From contig JACZVJ010000005.1 in the NCBI GenBank assembly GCA_022572725.1, positions 1 to 54,595 on the forward strand: a stretch of 54,595 nt of DNA, written 5' to 3'. The position numbers and the translations under genes were made by a program. Source of the DNA: Nitrospinota bacterium. Lineage in GTDB: Bacteria; Nitrospirota; Nitrospiria; Nitrospirales; UBA8639. The notes beneath the pieces were generated by a model that was not told where the DNA came from, ran no database searches, and saw nothing but the letters and a program-made list of their open reading frames with translations. Positions 34,845-43,356 of this stretch are shown here, in pieces (position 1 is the stretch's first letter; the number at the start of each line of letters is the position of its first letter).

Positions 34845-35798
34845 ATGAGAGTAGTGCAGACGCGTAACAAAAGCCTAGTGTTCGGCATTCTTCTCTCTGT
34901 CCTTGTGGTCGGCGTAATGCTGACGTTAGGGCAGGTACCTCTTGCAGTCAGCCAACCGGTTACCATTCCGGTCGGCACGATGAAGGGGGCTATTCCCATG
35001 GACGGTGCCAATCCACTTTGGGAATCGATCCCCGGTGTTCTCATCCCCTTGAGTGGCCAAACCATCACAACCCCCATGCATCCTAATATTTCGGTAAAAA
35101 CCGTGATGGTAAGGATGGCGACCAATGGGAAAGAAATCGCAATATGGGCCAATTGGGGAGATCAAACCTTGAATAACACCGTCATTGGCCCGCAGGACTT
35201 CCGGGACCAGATGGCGGTTCAGTTCCCTGTTCAGACTTCAGGCGCGCCCCCGTTCCAGTGTATGGGCCAGTCGGGCGGTACAGTGAACATTTGGCGCTGG
35301 AATGCGGAGTGGCAGAAGGACCTGGGGGCAGGGGTGGCTGGTATGTGGGACGTGGATCAACAGTATCCATCCATCGCCTGGGACTTCTATTATGAAGAGC
35401 CGTCCGCGGGGGTGACGTACATGGACCGGATTGGGCGGAGCCTGGGGCCGTTCAACCCTGGAATTTGGTCCGGGAACATTCTGTCGGACCCGGATATGCG
35501 GAATAGTTCGGTGGAGGACCTGAGTGCGACTGGGTTTAGCACGCTGACCACGCAGGCCTCGCAGGATGTCTTTGGTCTGGGGCTGTGGGAGCCGTATGGA
35601 GCGCTGAAGGGCGGTTGCTGCAGTGGACCCACCTGGCTAGTGGTGATGAAGCGGGCGCTGAAGACAAATGACCCGAATGATGTGCAGTTCAGCGGCGGGG
35701 CCTCTATTCCGATTGCATTTGCGGTCTGGGATGGCCAGAACGTGGAGCGGAACGGACAGAAGGGAATCTCGACCTGGTTCACGGCCAAGATGCCCTGA
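34845..35798 (+). CDS. NxrC-like heme-b gamma subunit, copy 1
   Basis: A 317-residue exported protein similar to the gamma subunit of ethylbenzene dehydrogenase and candidate NxrC of Nitrospira. Signal peptide at about 1-37 (VLVVGVMLTLGQVPLAVS), strong ribosome site (AAAGGAGGATGCGTCAAT). In the family heme b is held by a Met and a Lys; here FQCMGQSGG supplies M140 and VVMKRALK supplies K269. NIWRWNAEW and AFAVWDGQNVERNGQKGIS are family blocks. It would hand electrons from the Fe-S beta subunit to a cytochrome c in the periplasm. A TorD-like gene is immediately upstream; a terminator follows. Confidence 0.85.
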   Translation: MRVVQTRNKSLVFGILLSVLVVGVMLTLGQVPLAVSQPVTIPVGTMKGAIPMDGANPLWESIPGVLIPLSGQTITTPMHPNISVKTVMVRMATNGKEIAIWANWGDQTLNNTVIGPQDFRDQMAVQFPVQTSGAPPFQCMGQSGGTVNIWRWNAEWQKDLGAGVAGMWDVDQQYPSIAWDFYYEEPSAGVTYMDRIGRSLGPFNPGIWSGNILSDPDMRNSSVEDLSATGFSTLTTQASQDVFGLGLWEPYGALKGGCCSGPTWLVVMKRALKTNDPNDVQFSGGASIPIAFAVWDGQNVERNGQKGISTWFTAKMP

Positions 35799-35858
35799 TC
35801 TTGACTTCTCGGCTTTGAGAATAAGCGGATTTTGTAGGTAAGTTCACCAGTAAACAGG

Positions 35859-35913
35859 AACCCCGGGAAATCCCCACGATATGCAACAGTGGGGGTTGAC
35901 CGGGGTTTTTTTT
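35859..35913 (+). terminator. Rho-independent terminator after NxrC-like copy 1
   Basis: AACCCCGG (35859-35866) pairs with CCGGGGTT (35900-35907); an inner arm CCCCAC/GTGGGG (35872-35877 with 35889-35894) extends the hairpin, and eight T follow from 35906. Confidence 0.9.
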
Positions 35914-36005
35914 ATGGTTATTTTTCTTCAATTTTTTCAGCCTTGGGGAAGTCCTGGTCCGGCAATAAGTCGTTAAATACTGGATGTCGATATGAGATTG
36001 ATGAA

Positions 36006-36051
36006 AAGCATTCATCAGGACCCAGTAGGAAAGGAGGCCCAATGAATGCTT
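36006..36051 (+). other. Leader hairpin with Shine-Dalgarno-like loop upstream of the radical SAM gene
   Basis: AAGCATTCAT (36006-36015) is the inverse of ATGAATGCTT (36042-36051). The loop holds AAAGGAGGCCCA and the 3' arm contains an ATG of a five-codon frame (MNASL), which overlaps a 31-codon frame starting at 36056. It could be a leader-peptide or ribosome-site-masking structure. The rest of the 35914-36320 gap is AT-rich and shows no recognised promoter or cobalamin riboswitch. Confidence 0.4.
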
Positions 36052-36320
36052 CTTTATGAGATGGAATGGGCCTGTAGGCGAAACAGTGGCTGGTGGGAGG
36101 GGAAGGCTTGTGAAAATGCCTAGGTGTTTAGCCGTGTACAACACGTGGTGAGGTTGCATTCGTAACCAGAGGCCGTGTATAAAGATAAGAGGAATTTTTG
36201 GTCATTTTTTAGTGAATTAGGATTTCTAAATTATTTAAAGTAAAAGGCAAATTATTTTTCCGACCTTGATCTTTACGATCTTCATAGTTCCTTGAACCTT
36301 AAATTCCATGGGGGTGGATT

Positions 36321-38093
36321 GTGAAAATTTCACTCTTGTTCCCGCCTAGCTGGCATCCTTCCCAGCCGTATTTGAGTTTACCCTGCCTTACAGCCTTTCT
36401 TGATCAGGCGGGGGTGAAACAGATAAGTCAGCGAGATCTCAACATTGAGTTACTGGATACTATTCTTACGCATTCTTATGCCTTGGAAGTCTATGAAATG
36501 CTTGTGGATAAGCTCAAACGACTTGAGTGTTCAAGGACCGGGGAGACGGGCCCCGGAAGTAATGAGCACTATGCCCGTCTTGTAGAAGCGTTGGACAGGT
36601 TTCCCCATCTCATTGATGAAATCGAGCCAGCGAAAGCCTCACTGCGGGGGGAGCAGTTTTATGGTATGGAGAGATATCGGGAATGTCTATTCCTAATCGA
36701 TCGCTGGCTGGAGGTGGTTTCAGCCGTGTACTTTCCTACCAGGCTCACGGTGGTGGACAACCAGTTAAGTTATTCCATTTATTCATCGCGTGACATCCTC
36801 AAAGCCATTAAAGATGAGCAACAAAATCCTTATATTCACTTGTACTGTAATCACTTCCTGCAGTCTATCCTGCAGGACGGGCCGGACTTAATTGGTGTCT
36901 CGATTACCGCCACTTCACAAATTATTCCAGGGCTTACTCTGTGTCGGCTTATTAAGGAAGCCGATCCTCATATCCACATAACCATTGGAGGGAGTATCTT
37001 TACCCGGCTGGTTGATAACTTGCGTCGGTGTGAAAGGCTCTTCCAAGTAGCTGATGACTTTATCGTATTTGAAGGGGAGACCGCCCTCTTAGAGCTCGTG
37101 AACCAATTAGAGGGGAATAAGAATTTTGCCAAGGTCCCTAATCTGATCTATCGCCAGAATGGGAAAGTCATGGTCAATCAGCCATTTTATTCGGAGAATT
37201 TGGCTCAGCACCCCGCTCCCAATTACGATGGATTCCCATTTGACAAATACCTGGCTCCCCAAACCGTTCTGCCCGTTCAATTTTCACGGGGATGCTATTA
37301 CAAGGACTGCGCTTTTTGTGCCCTTACCCTTGACCATCAAAATTTTCGACAAAAAGATCCCATGAAGGTGGTTGACGAACTGCAATCTCTTTCTGCGAAA
37401 TATCAGACTCCCTTTTTCTTTTTTACCGATGAGTGTTTGGCCTTATCCCCCACCCGTCGGCTTTGTAAGGAAATCCTGTCACGAAAGTTTGACATCCAAT
37501 GGACGGCCGAGCTCAGATTTGAGAAGAACCTCTCGCGTGAGTTATTGACGCTCATGAGGGACGCGGGATGCCACAAAATCGTGTTTGGCCTTGAGACCTA
37601 CAATAAGCGGATGATGGATTTCATGAAGAAAGGAATCACCCAGGAAAGCATACAGCGTATTTGTTCGGATTCTGTGGATCTGGGTATTGCTGTCCATTGT
37701 TACATTATTGTCGGATTCCCGACTGAAACCGAGGAAGAGGCTTTGGAAACCCTGAATTTTATTGTGAACAATACCAAGCTCAATTCCTCTTATGGGTTCT
37801 CTTGCCAGCCATGCCTCTTTGACTTGGAAAAGGAAGCCCCGATCATGAGCGATCCGAGCGGGTATGGGGTACAGCGGATTATGCGTCCGGCTTCGGAGGA
37901 CCTCAGCCTAGGCTTCTTCTACGAGGTTCGGGAAGGCCTGACCCCGGAACAAGCCGAGAAACTCTATCAATTCGTGTATGAAAGGATCAGCGAGGTCGTC
38001 TGTGAATTGCCCTTCAATTATTCCATGGCCGATGGCCTCTTGTATATTGCTCGGCATAAAAAGCAACACGCACCGGAATTTACAACTGTCTAG
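36321..38093 (+). CDS. B12-binding-domain radical SAM protein
   Basis: A 590-residue protein starting at GTG (MKISLLFPPSWHPSQPYLSL if read as Met). The first 300 residues hold a cobalamin-binding-type Rossmann domain (GVSITATSQIIPG, ITIGGSIFTR) without the DxHxxG His ligand. The radical SAM core starts at FSRGCYYKDCAFC, with C325, C330 and C333, spaced C-x4-C-x2-C instead of the usual C-x3-C-x2-C, followed by FFFTDECLALSP and KIVFGLETYNKRMM. Such variants occur in B12-radical SAM enzymes of the CYWGxC type. The substrate is unknown; the family includes methylases and ring-forming enzymes. It begins the second half of the accessory cluster, before membrane, TPR and TatA genes. Confidence 0.85.
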   Translation: MKISLLFPPSWHPSQPYLSLPCLTAFLDQAGVKQISQRDLNIELLDTILTHSYALEVYEMLVDKLKRLECSRTGETGPGSNEHYARLVEALDRFPHLIDEIEPAKASLRGEQFYGMERYRECLFLIDRWLEVVSAVYFPTRLTVVDNQLSYSIYSSRDILKAIKDEQQNPYIHLYCNHFLQSILQDGPDLIGVSITATSQIIPGLTLCRLIKEADPHIHITIGGSIFTRLVDNLRRCERLFQVADDFIVFEGETALLELVNQLEGNKNFAKVPNLIYRQNGKVMVNQPFYSENLAQHPAPNYDGFPFDKYLAPQTVLPVQFSRGCYYKDCAFCALTLDHQNFRQKDPMKVVDELQSLSAKYQTPFFFFTDECLALSPTRRLCKEILSRKFDIQWTAELRFEKNLSRELLTLMRDAGCHKIVFGLETYNKRMMDFMKKGITQESIQRICSDSVDLGIAVHCYIIVGFPTETEEEALETLNFIVNNTKLNSSYGFSCQPCLFDLEKEAPIMSDPSGYGVQRIMRPASEDLSLGFFYEVREGLTPEQAEKLYQFVYERISEVVCELPFNYSMADGLLYIARHKKQHAPEFTTV

Positions 38094-38145
38094 AGGGGGA
38101 AGGCGGGGTGGGTCACAGCCCAAAATCAAATTTATTTAAAAGGAT

Positions 38146-39294
38146 ATGGCAGGGCAGGTGCGAGAGAATATGAATTCTGGGAACACACCTCTTGTAGAGA
38201 AAAGCCGCCACAAGTTAGAGGGACCCGGGCTGCTGTTCGAATATGCCCTGAAGTTCCTGCTCCTCGCGGGATTTTTGGAGCTGATCTTGTACCGTCTTGT
38301 TTCCCGGTTAGGGATGCATCTCTCTAAATTGGCTGAAAAGTCCGAGGCTGTTCGGGTCACTTTTAAAACCTTGTCCTCGCTGGGGTTCGTGCTGTTAAAC
38401 CTCACCTCGCTCCTCCTGTTTTTGGTGATCTTTATTCTTTTAGTCCAAAAACTGAGACAGACAATCTGGACCGGAACGTTCGATAAATTGTTAGTGCCAG
38501 CGTTGTCTTTGTTGGTTGCTCTCACGCTGGTGTACTTGGTGTTTCCCCCGGCGATGATAGGGTCGGTCATCTATAATGTCGTGACCTTTGCCGTCCTGCT
38601 GATTCTTGCAGCGGAATATATGGTCACGAACCGATTATGGACCCAACGAATCGCCATTGGCTGCTTTCTTCTGGGAATAAGTGGGTGGATCTATTACCAA
38701 ACCTTGTCGACGAGTTACGGGCTCCTTGGTTTGACAAGTGCTCCTCCACTCGTCCATGAAGTTGTCAGGTCTGGTGAAGCCTTACTGGTGCTGGCGAGTA
38801 TTTTGGTGTTTTGGGCGTACGGAACCACTTCGTTGTTTACCAAGAACAAAGATCAGCGGCGGTGGGCCATCATTCTGTTGGGAAGTGGAGGCGTGGCGTT
38901 TTTCTGTCTGTTGTTTATAGATTATTTCCTTTCCCTTTACAGTGTGGCTGCTGCGGAGGAGTTGAGGCAAGCTGGTCAGGGCATCGGTTGGATATTCCAA
39001 ATGGGTATGGGATATACCTTCTACTTGCCGTTTGCCTTTTATCTGGCTGGTCTCATTTGCTGGTCTTACACCGTCATCAAACTGGTCCTGATTGGAAGAT
39101 TAGCGGGGTATGGCCTGGGGTTGATGTTTATGGCCGGTTACGCCCTTCAACTCTCGCATCTAACCCTGATGGTGGTGGTAGGGTTAATTCTCCTCACCAT
39201 AGATAAACGTGGAACTTTGGGAAAACTGCGGGCAAGGGCAGGAGAGAGGGTGGCATTCTCCCCCTTGGCCCCGGTACTAGGGGAGGTCCGCTAA
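38146..39294 (+). CDS. Polytopic membrane protein
   Basis: A 382-residue protein with about nine hydrophobic segments, a 25-residue polar start and a basic C-terminal tail (KLRARAGERV). AAAAGGAT lies just before the ATG; a second ATG eight codons on (38170) is possible. I do not recognise a family; there is no heme-binding or transporter signature that I can point to. It lies between the radical SAM and TPR genes, 52 and 44 bases away, so it is probably part of one transcript. A membrane anchor or quinone-linked subunit are possibilities only. Confidence 0.65.
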   Translation: MAGQVRENMNSGNTPLVEKSRHKLEGPGLLFEYALKFLLLAGFLELILYRLVSRLGMHLSKLAEKSEAVRVTFKTLSSLGFVLLNLTSLLLFLVIFILLVQKLRQTIWTGTFDKLLVPALSLLVALTLVYLVFPPAMIGSVIYNVVTFAVLLILAAEYMVTNRLWTQRIAIGCFLLGISGWIYYQTLSTSYGLLGLTSAPPLVHEVVRSGEALLVLASILVFWAYGTTSLFTKNKDQRRWAIILLGSGGVAFFCLLFIDYFLSLYSVAAAEELRQAGQGIGWIFQMGMGYTFYLPFAFYLAGLICWSYTVIKLVLIGRLAGYGLGLMFMAGYALQLSHLTLMVVVGLILLTIDKRGTLGKLRARAGERVAFSPLAPVLGEVR

Positions 39295-39338
39295 AACCGG
39301 TGAAACAAGGTAATAATGGAAAGGTAATGGGAAGGTAA

Positions 39339-40151
39339 ATGGAAGAGCAAAAGGTCATGAGTGAAACCGGGGGAGGAGCCCCTGAGGTGGAAACTGAGGA
39401 GCGCCAATTAAGCCCTGATGAGGAAATTGCCGGGCTGGAGAAGTTACTCAGCGAAGAACCTGATGACTTCCAAGCTCGGTGCCGCTTGGGTGAACTGTAT
39501 TTTGGCAAAGGACGGTTGGATGATGCTCTGACCGAAGTCAAAAAGGCTGTTGAAATGGCCGAGGGCCTCCGGACAGAAATGGATCGTTCTCTGGCTATGT
39601 ATTATTCCAATCTGGGTACGATTTATGGGACAAAGGGAATGATGGACGATGCGCGTCCGCAATTCGAGAGGGCTCTTGACCTAAATCGATACGATATTCT
39701 TTCGCTCTTTAATCTTGGACGGCTGCACCGTGACAAAAAAGAATACATGCAAGCCAAGGATTACTTTGAACGGCTGATTGAGTTGACCCCAGAAGATCCT
39801 ATTGCCTGGTATAATATTGCCGCTGTGTACGAGGAGCTGGATAACCCTCAAATTTCCGACTACAACACCTTAGATATGGCCACGCAGGCCTATATGAAGG
39901 TATTGGAATTTGATCCCACCCACATGGAGTCCAGTTTTAAACTGATGGATATTGCTTTTATTCTCAAGAAACCGGATATGGCAGTGAAAGTCATGGAGGA
40001 GGCCGTCGAGCACAACCCTGATGAGCCGCTTGCCTATTACAATCTCATCAACACCTACGAAAAATGTAAAATGTTTGAACAGGCGGAGGCGACACGGCAA
40101 CGATTGAAGCAGCGGTTCGCTAAGCGCACGCGGGAAGGTAGCAAGGCCTAA
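39339..40151 (+). CDS. TPR-repeat protein
   Basis: A 270-residue cytoplasmic protein with an acidic start and about five to six tetratricopeptide repeats from residue 45: CRLGELYFGKGRLDDALTEV, YSNLGTIYGTKGMMDDARPQ, FNLGRLHRDKKEYMQAKDYF, YNIAAVYEELDN and YYNLINTYEKCKMFEQAEAT. TPR proteins act as protein-binding scaffolds. It is followed 27 bases later by tatA, so it may help assemble or export the cluster's protein complex; the function is not otherwise evident. Confidence 0.88.
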   Translation: MEEQKVMSETGGGAPEVETEERQLSPDEEIAGLEKLLSEEPDDFQARCRLGELYFGKGRLDDALTEVKKAVEMAEGLRTEMDRSLAMYYSNLGTIYGTKGMMDDARPQFERALDLNRYDILSLFNLGRLHRDKKEYMQAKDYFERLIELTPEDPIAWYNIAAVYEELDNPQISDYNTLDMATQAYMKVLEFDPTHMESSFKLMDIAFILKKPDMAVKVMEEAVEHNPDEPLAYYNLINTYEKCKMFEQAEATRQRLKQRFAKRTREGSKA

Positions 40152-40178
40152 TCCTCTTTTGCGGAAAAAGGAGGTCCT

Positions 40179-40517
40179 ATGTTTGGCAGTCTTGGATTTA
40201 CGGAGCTCATACTCATTCTTGTCATTGTGATGATTATTTTCGGGGCAGGGAAGCTTCCCCAGTTGGGCGAAGGAATTGGGAAAGCCATTAAAGGGTTCAA
40301 AAAATCCGTTCAGGAGGCGAATGCGATTGAGGCAGAAGCCCAGACAGTGGCCCAGCAACCTCAAACAGCTCCGGCTGCATCTTTGGCGGAGGGTGGGCAG
40401 GTCCCTAGCCCTGGCCAGGCCACCACCCCACAAGCTGTGGCTCCGGCACCTGATCAGGTGGCGCAATCGACAGTGCAAACGACACAGCCTGAACCGGTTC
40501 CTTCGTCAAAGGGGTGA
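40179..40517 (+). CDS. tatA: Twin-arginine translocase subunit TatA
   Basis: A 112-residue TatA/E with the family layout: a short periplasmic N-terminus, a span [20 protein letters not shown] ending in the FGxxKLP motif, and an amphipathic helix ([16 protein letters not shown]) with Gly and Lys. The long Gln/Pro/Ala tail is variable in the family. Ribosome site AAAAAGGAGGTCCT is strong. TatA forms the pore for folded proteins such as molybdoenzymes. Only TatA, not TatB/TatC, is here; the complete translocase must be elsewhere. Confidence 0.95.
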   Translation: MFGSLGFTELILILVIVMIIFGAGKLPQLGEGIGKAIKGFKKSVQEANAIEAEAQTVAQQPQTAPAASLAEGGQVPSPGQATTPQAVAPAPDQVAQSTVQTTQPEPVPSSKG

Positions 40518-40601
40518 ATCGGGGTCCGTTCTTTTTAGGCCAGGATGTCAATAATTTGATAATGAGGCAAGCGTTCAGCCTCAGGGAATGAGAGGTGACA
40601 T

Positions 40602-41855
40602 ATGGAAACCGGTGTAGACTTTGTTATTGGCAAAATTGAAACCTTTGCAGGGAATGGGAAATCCAGGAGTACTGGAGATGGCAAGCGGGCCGTGAAAGCT
40701 GGAATTCCCCTGCCCAATCAGATTTGCCTTGATAAGGAAGAGGCTTGGCTTTATGTGGCCGAAAATGGGTCTGATCGTATTCGGCGGGTCGATCTCCAGG
40801 CGGGGACCCTTCATAACTATGCTGGAATTGGGGAAACCTGTTATAGCGGGGATTATGGTCCTTGTGGGGAAGCCGGGTTGTATTTACCCTTGGATGTGAC
40901 CGTAGACTCCAAGAATGACCTGTTTATCTGTGATTCGGGAAGTAACCGAATCAGGAAAATCGATCATGAAACCGGCATTATTACAACGGTAGTCGGGACC
41001 GGTCAGTGGGGGTACCATGGTGATGGACCGGCACTGGAAACAAACCTGACTTATCCGGGGGCTATTGCCATTGATTCCAATGATATCATGTACATTGCCG
41101 ATACTCAGGCCCACCGCATTCGAAGGTATGACCCAGAGACGGGAATGCTGACCACCATTGCCGGTATGTGGACGAAGGAGGATGACAATTGGGTGAGTCC
41201 CTTGACCGCCCAAAATCTCATTGTTCTCTCCGGCGATGCTATTGGCATAGACTTCAGTGATGACCAGGGGTGGCTTCGCCCCCAATGCTCAGATGGTTTG
41301 GATCTTTCTCCATATTTGGACGATGGGCGCCCTGCGCTGGAAGCCAAACTCTTGGATATTGTAGACATTACGGTAGACAGCAAGGGAGATTTATATTTAA
41401 CGGACAAAGGCAGTAACCGCATTCGAAAAATCGATATGCGAACTGGTATTATTTCCACTGTGGCTGGAGCTTGTCGCTACGGATACGATGGCGATAACAA
41501 ACTAGCCGTCATGGCCATGTTAAATGTTCCCGAAGGGGTGGTCGTTGATCAAGAAGGGAATGTGTATATCGCCGATTCTATGAACAACCGTGTGCGAAGG
41601 GTGGATGCCAAGACAGGAAATATTACGACCATTGCGGGGAATGGAGACAGCGGCTACGATGATAAAAATATGGGTGGCTGTGGTGCCGCGAGATATGTTG
41701 CAAAAGAAGAAACGGGGATGGTGAAGCACGGCGATGGCAGTTTGGCTGTGGAAGCGGTGGTGAATGGACCGTCGGGCCTCGCCCTTGATTCTCAAGGCTA
41801 TTTGTACATCTGTGAGCGGAATGAGAATAAAATTCGACGGGTCAAACTTTGGTAG
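40602..41855 (+). CDS. NHL-repeat beta-propeller protein
   Basis: A 417-residue protein of NHL repeats without a signal peptide. Repeat cores include PLDVTVDSKNDLFICDSGSN, RIRKIDHETGIITTVVG, DITVDSKGDLYLTDKGSNRI, GVVVDQEGNVYIADSMNN and GLALDSQGYLYICERNENK, with the linker YxGDG between blades; about six blades. The ATG follows GAGAGGTGACAT. NHL propellers bind proteins or ligands and often sit in secreted proteins; this one seems cytoplasmic unless exported by another route. It lies between tatA and an NxrC-like gene, so a role as a scaffold in the same system is likely. Confidence 0.88.
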   Translation: METGVDFVIGKIETFAGNGKSRSTGDGKRAVKAGIPLPNQICLDKEEAWLYVAENGSDRIRRVDLQAGTLHNYAGIGETCYSGDYGPCGEAGLYLPLDVTVDSKNDLFICDSGSNRIRKIDHETGIITTVVGTGQWGYHGDGPALETNLTYPGAIAIDSNDIMYIADTQAHRIRRYDPETGMLTTIAGMWTKEDDNWVSPLTAQNLIVLSGDAIGIDFSDDQGWLRPQCSDGLDLSPYLDDGRPALEAKLLDIVDITVDSKGDLYLTDKGSNRIRKIDMRTGIISTVAGACRYGYDGDNKLAVMAMLNVPEGVVVDQEGNVYIADSMNNRVRRVDAKTGNITTIAGNGDSGYDDKNMGGCGAARYVAKEETGMVKHGDGSLAVEAVVNGPSGLALDSQGYLYICERNENKIRRVKLW

Positions 41856-41914
41856 TACCTCGACTGATGTGATACGTGAGCAGGATCTTGCCTTGTAAAT
41901 AGAACCCCCCGGGG

Positions 41915-42835
41915 GTGGTGATTACACCAGCCTTCATTTACTCGTCATTTCAAAGTCTGAGAGAAAAAACCTTGAGGCGAATGGTACGAAGGCCAGGCAC
42001 ACCGCTTGTCTTCGTCCTCGGTATTGTGGGGTGTGCCTTGGTGCTCGGCTGGTTTGGCATTCCAGTGGTGAGCTCGCAGGGCATTGTCCTCCGCTCGCAT
42101 TGGGTGGCGGGGAAAATTTCGTCTAATCCATCTGACTCGGCATGGGAAGCCATTCCGCCGATTCCAATTCCTCTTAGTGGTCAAATCATCACCAGGCCGG
42201 TTTGGCCTGCACCCAGTGCAAAGGTCATATCCGTTCGGTCACTTCACAACGGAGAGGATATCGCTTTTTTGCTTGAATGGCGGGATGTGACCAGGAATGA
42301 GCGATTGACCCCAGGGGTCTTTCGAGATGGAGTGGCTGTGGCCCTTCCGCTAGGAGATGCCCCAGCCTTCTTTTGTATGGGACAACTCGATCACTACGTG
42401 AATATTTGGCATTGGAAGGCTGATTGGCAAAGCGACGTAGACCGCCGGGCGGCAAGGGCGAAGGAGAAAAAACGCAAACGCGGGGGCATTCGTCGGTTCG
42501 AGGTAATTCCTCGCCGTCCTTCCTCAGTGGAAGACTTGATTGGTGGGGGGTTCAGCACTCTTACCAGCAAACGGCATCAGGGGAGAATCCAGGGGCAGGC
42601 CGAATGGAAACAGGGGTATTGGCGGGTCGTGATGAAGAGGCCGCTTACCCACGATGGCGATGCTCAGGAAAATGAAGCGATTCTGGTGCCTGGTCGCATG
42701 CAGGCCGTCGCCTTTGCGGTGTGGAATGGGGAGAATATGGAGCGCAACGGGCAGAAGGCAGTGGCGTCTTGGCTACAACTGATGATGGATCCCGTGCAAG
42801 ATTCACCAAAACCCGCACGGGACGAGGGGCAATAG
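41915..42835 (+). CDS. NxrC-like heme-b gamma subunit, copy 2 (shortened)
   Basis: A 306-residue exported protein counted from the GTG at 41915; an ATG at 41978 (MVRRPGTP) is an alternative start and gives a more usual signal peptide. A hydrophobic span (VFVLGIVGCALVLGWFGI) is followed by the same beta-sandwich as copy 1: IPIPLSGQIITRPVWP, FFCMGQ with the putative Met ligand (M155), NIWHWKADW, VVMKRPLT with the Lys ligand (K241) and AFAVWNGENMERNGQKA. In the middle, a 40-odd-residue loop of copy 1 is replaced by a short, very basic stretch (REFVIPRR-like, rich in K and R). It is probably a membrane-bound or exported electron-transfer subunit paired with a different partner. Confidence 0.8.
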   Translation: MVITPAFIYSSFQSLREKTLRRMVRRPGTPLVFVLGIVGCALVLGWFGIPVVSSQGIVLRSHWVAGKISSNPSDSAWEAIPPIPIPLSGQIITRPVWPAPSAKVISVRSLHNGEDIAFLLEWRDVTRNERLTPGVFRDGVAVALPLGDAPAFFCMGQLDHYVNIWHWKADWQSDVDRRAARAKEKKRKRGGIRRFEVIPRRPSSVEDLIGGGFSTLTSKRHQGRIQGQAEWKQGYWRVVMKRPLTHDGDAQENEAILVPGRMQAVAFAVWNGENMERNGQKAVASWLQLMMDPVQDSPKPARDEGQ

Positions 42836-42849
42836 GGGGACCCGAGTTC

Positions 42850-43347
42850 ATGGTTTCTTGGTTCGTTACCCAAAAAATTGGAAGGTCGAGCAAAAGGAGG
42901 CAGTGGGCATTCATTCCAGGGTTCGCCCATATTCTGATGGTGCTGCTTTTGTGGTGTTGGATATTGGGTGGGGTCGCTTTCCCTCAATCAAAAAACGGTG
43001 GAATGACTCAGGAAAAGGCTCTAGAGCTTGCAGAGGAGTTTGGCCTGGACGTGGGCGAAGTGGATGAAGAAATCCGGGAGATTTTGGGGCTGACCCGAGC
43101 AGAAGGCGTGGTGGTGTATGCGGTGATTGGAGCAACGCCTGCAGATCGAGCGGGGATAAGAGTGAAGGCTATTCTTACAGAAGTTGATGGGAAAGAAATC
43201 AGAAACCTCCTGGATTTGGGGCGAGCCCTACAAGCTGCCATGCCAACTGAGAATTTTACGGTGGCGACCTTTGAACCGGCGAGTCCAGACGACCAAGGTG
43301 TTGGGGGAGGGTTGAACTTTCACTTTGTCCGAATCGACAAGGATTGA
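42850..43347 (+). CDS. Membrane-anchored PDZ-domain protein
   Basis: A 165-residue protein from the ATG at 42850 (GGGGGA upstream), 14 bases after the NxrC-like stop; frames starting farther upstream would overlap that gene. A basic start, one hydrophobic span (about 22-45, ILMVLLLWCWILGGVAF) and a PDZ domain: EILGLTRAEGVVVYAVIGA, PADRAGIRVKAILTEVDGKE and LLDLGRALQAAM. PDZ domains bind C-terminal tails or act in envelope proteases, but no protease part is present. It probably tethers partners in the periplasm. It precedes two multihaem cytochromes. Confidence 0.82.
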   Translation: MVSWFVTQKIGRSSKRRQWAFIPGFAHILMVLLLWCWILGGVAFPQSKNGGMTQEKALELAEEFGLDVGEVDEEIREILGLTRAEGVVVYAVIGATPADRAGIRVKAILTEVDGKEIRNLLDLGRALQAAMPTENFTVATFEPASPDDQGVGGGLNFHFVRIDKD

Positions 43348-43356
43348 AGTGCGGTG

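Noticed and set aside
36180-36320. Cobalamin riboswitch before the B12-type radical SAM gene
   Set aside because: No B12-box-like conserved sequence or suitable multi-stem structure was seen; the gap is AT-rich and plain.
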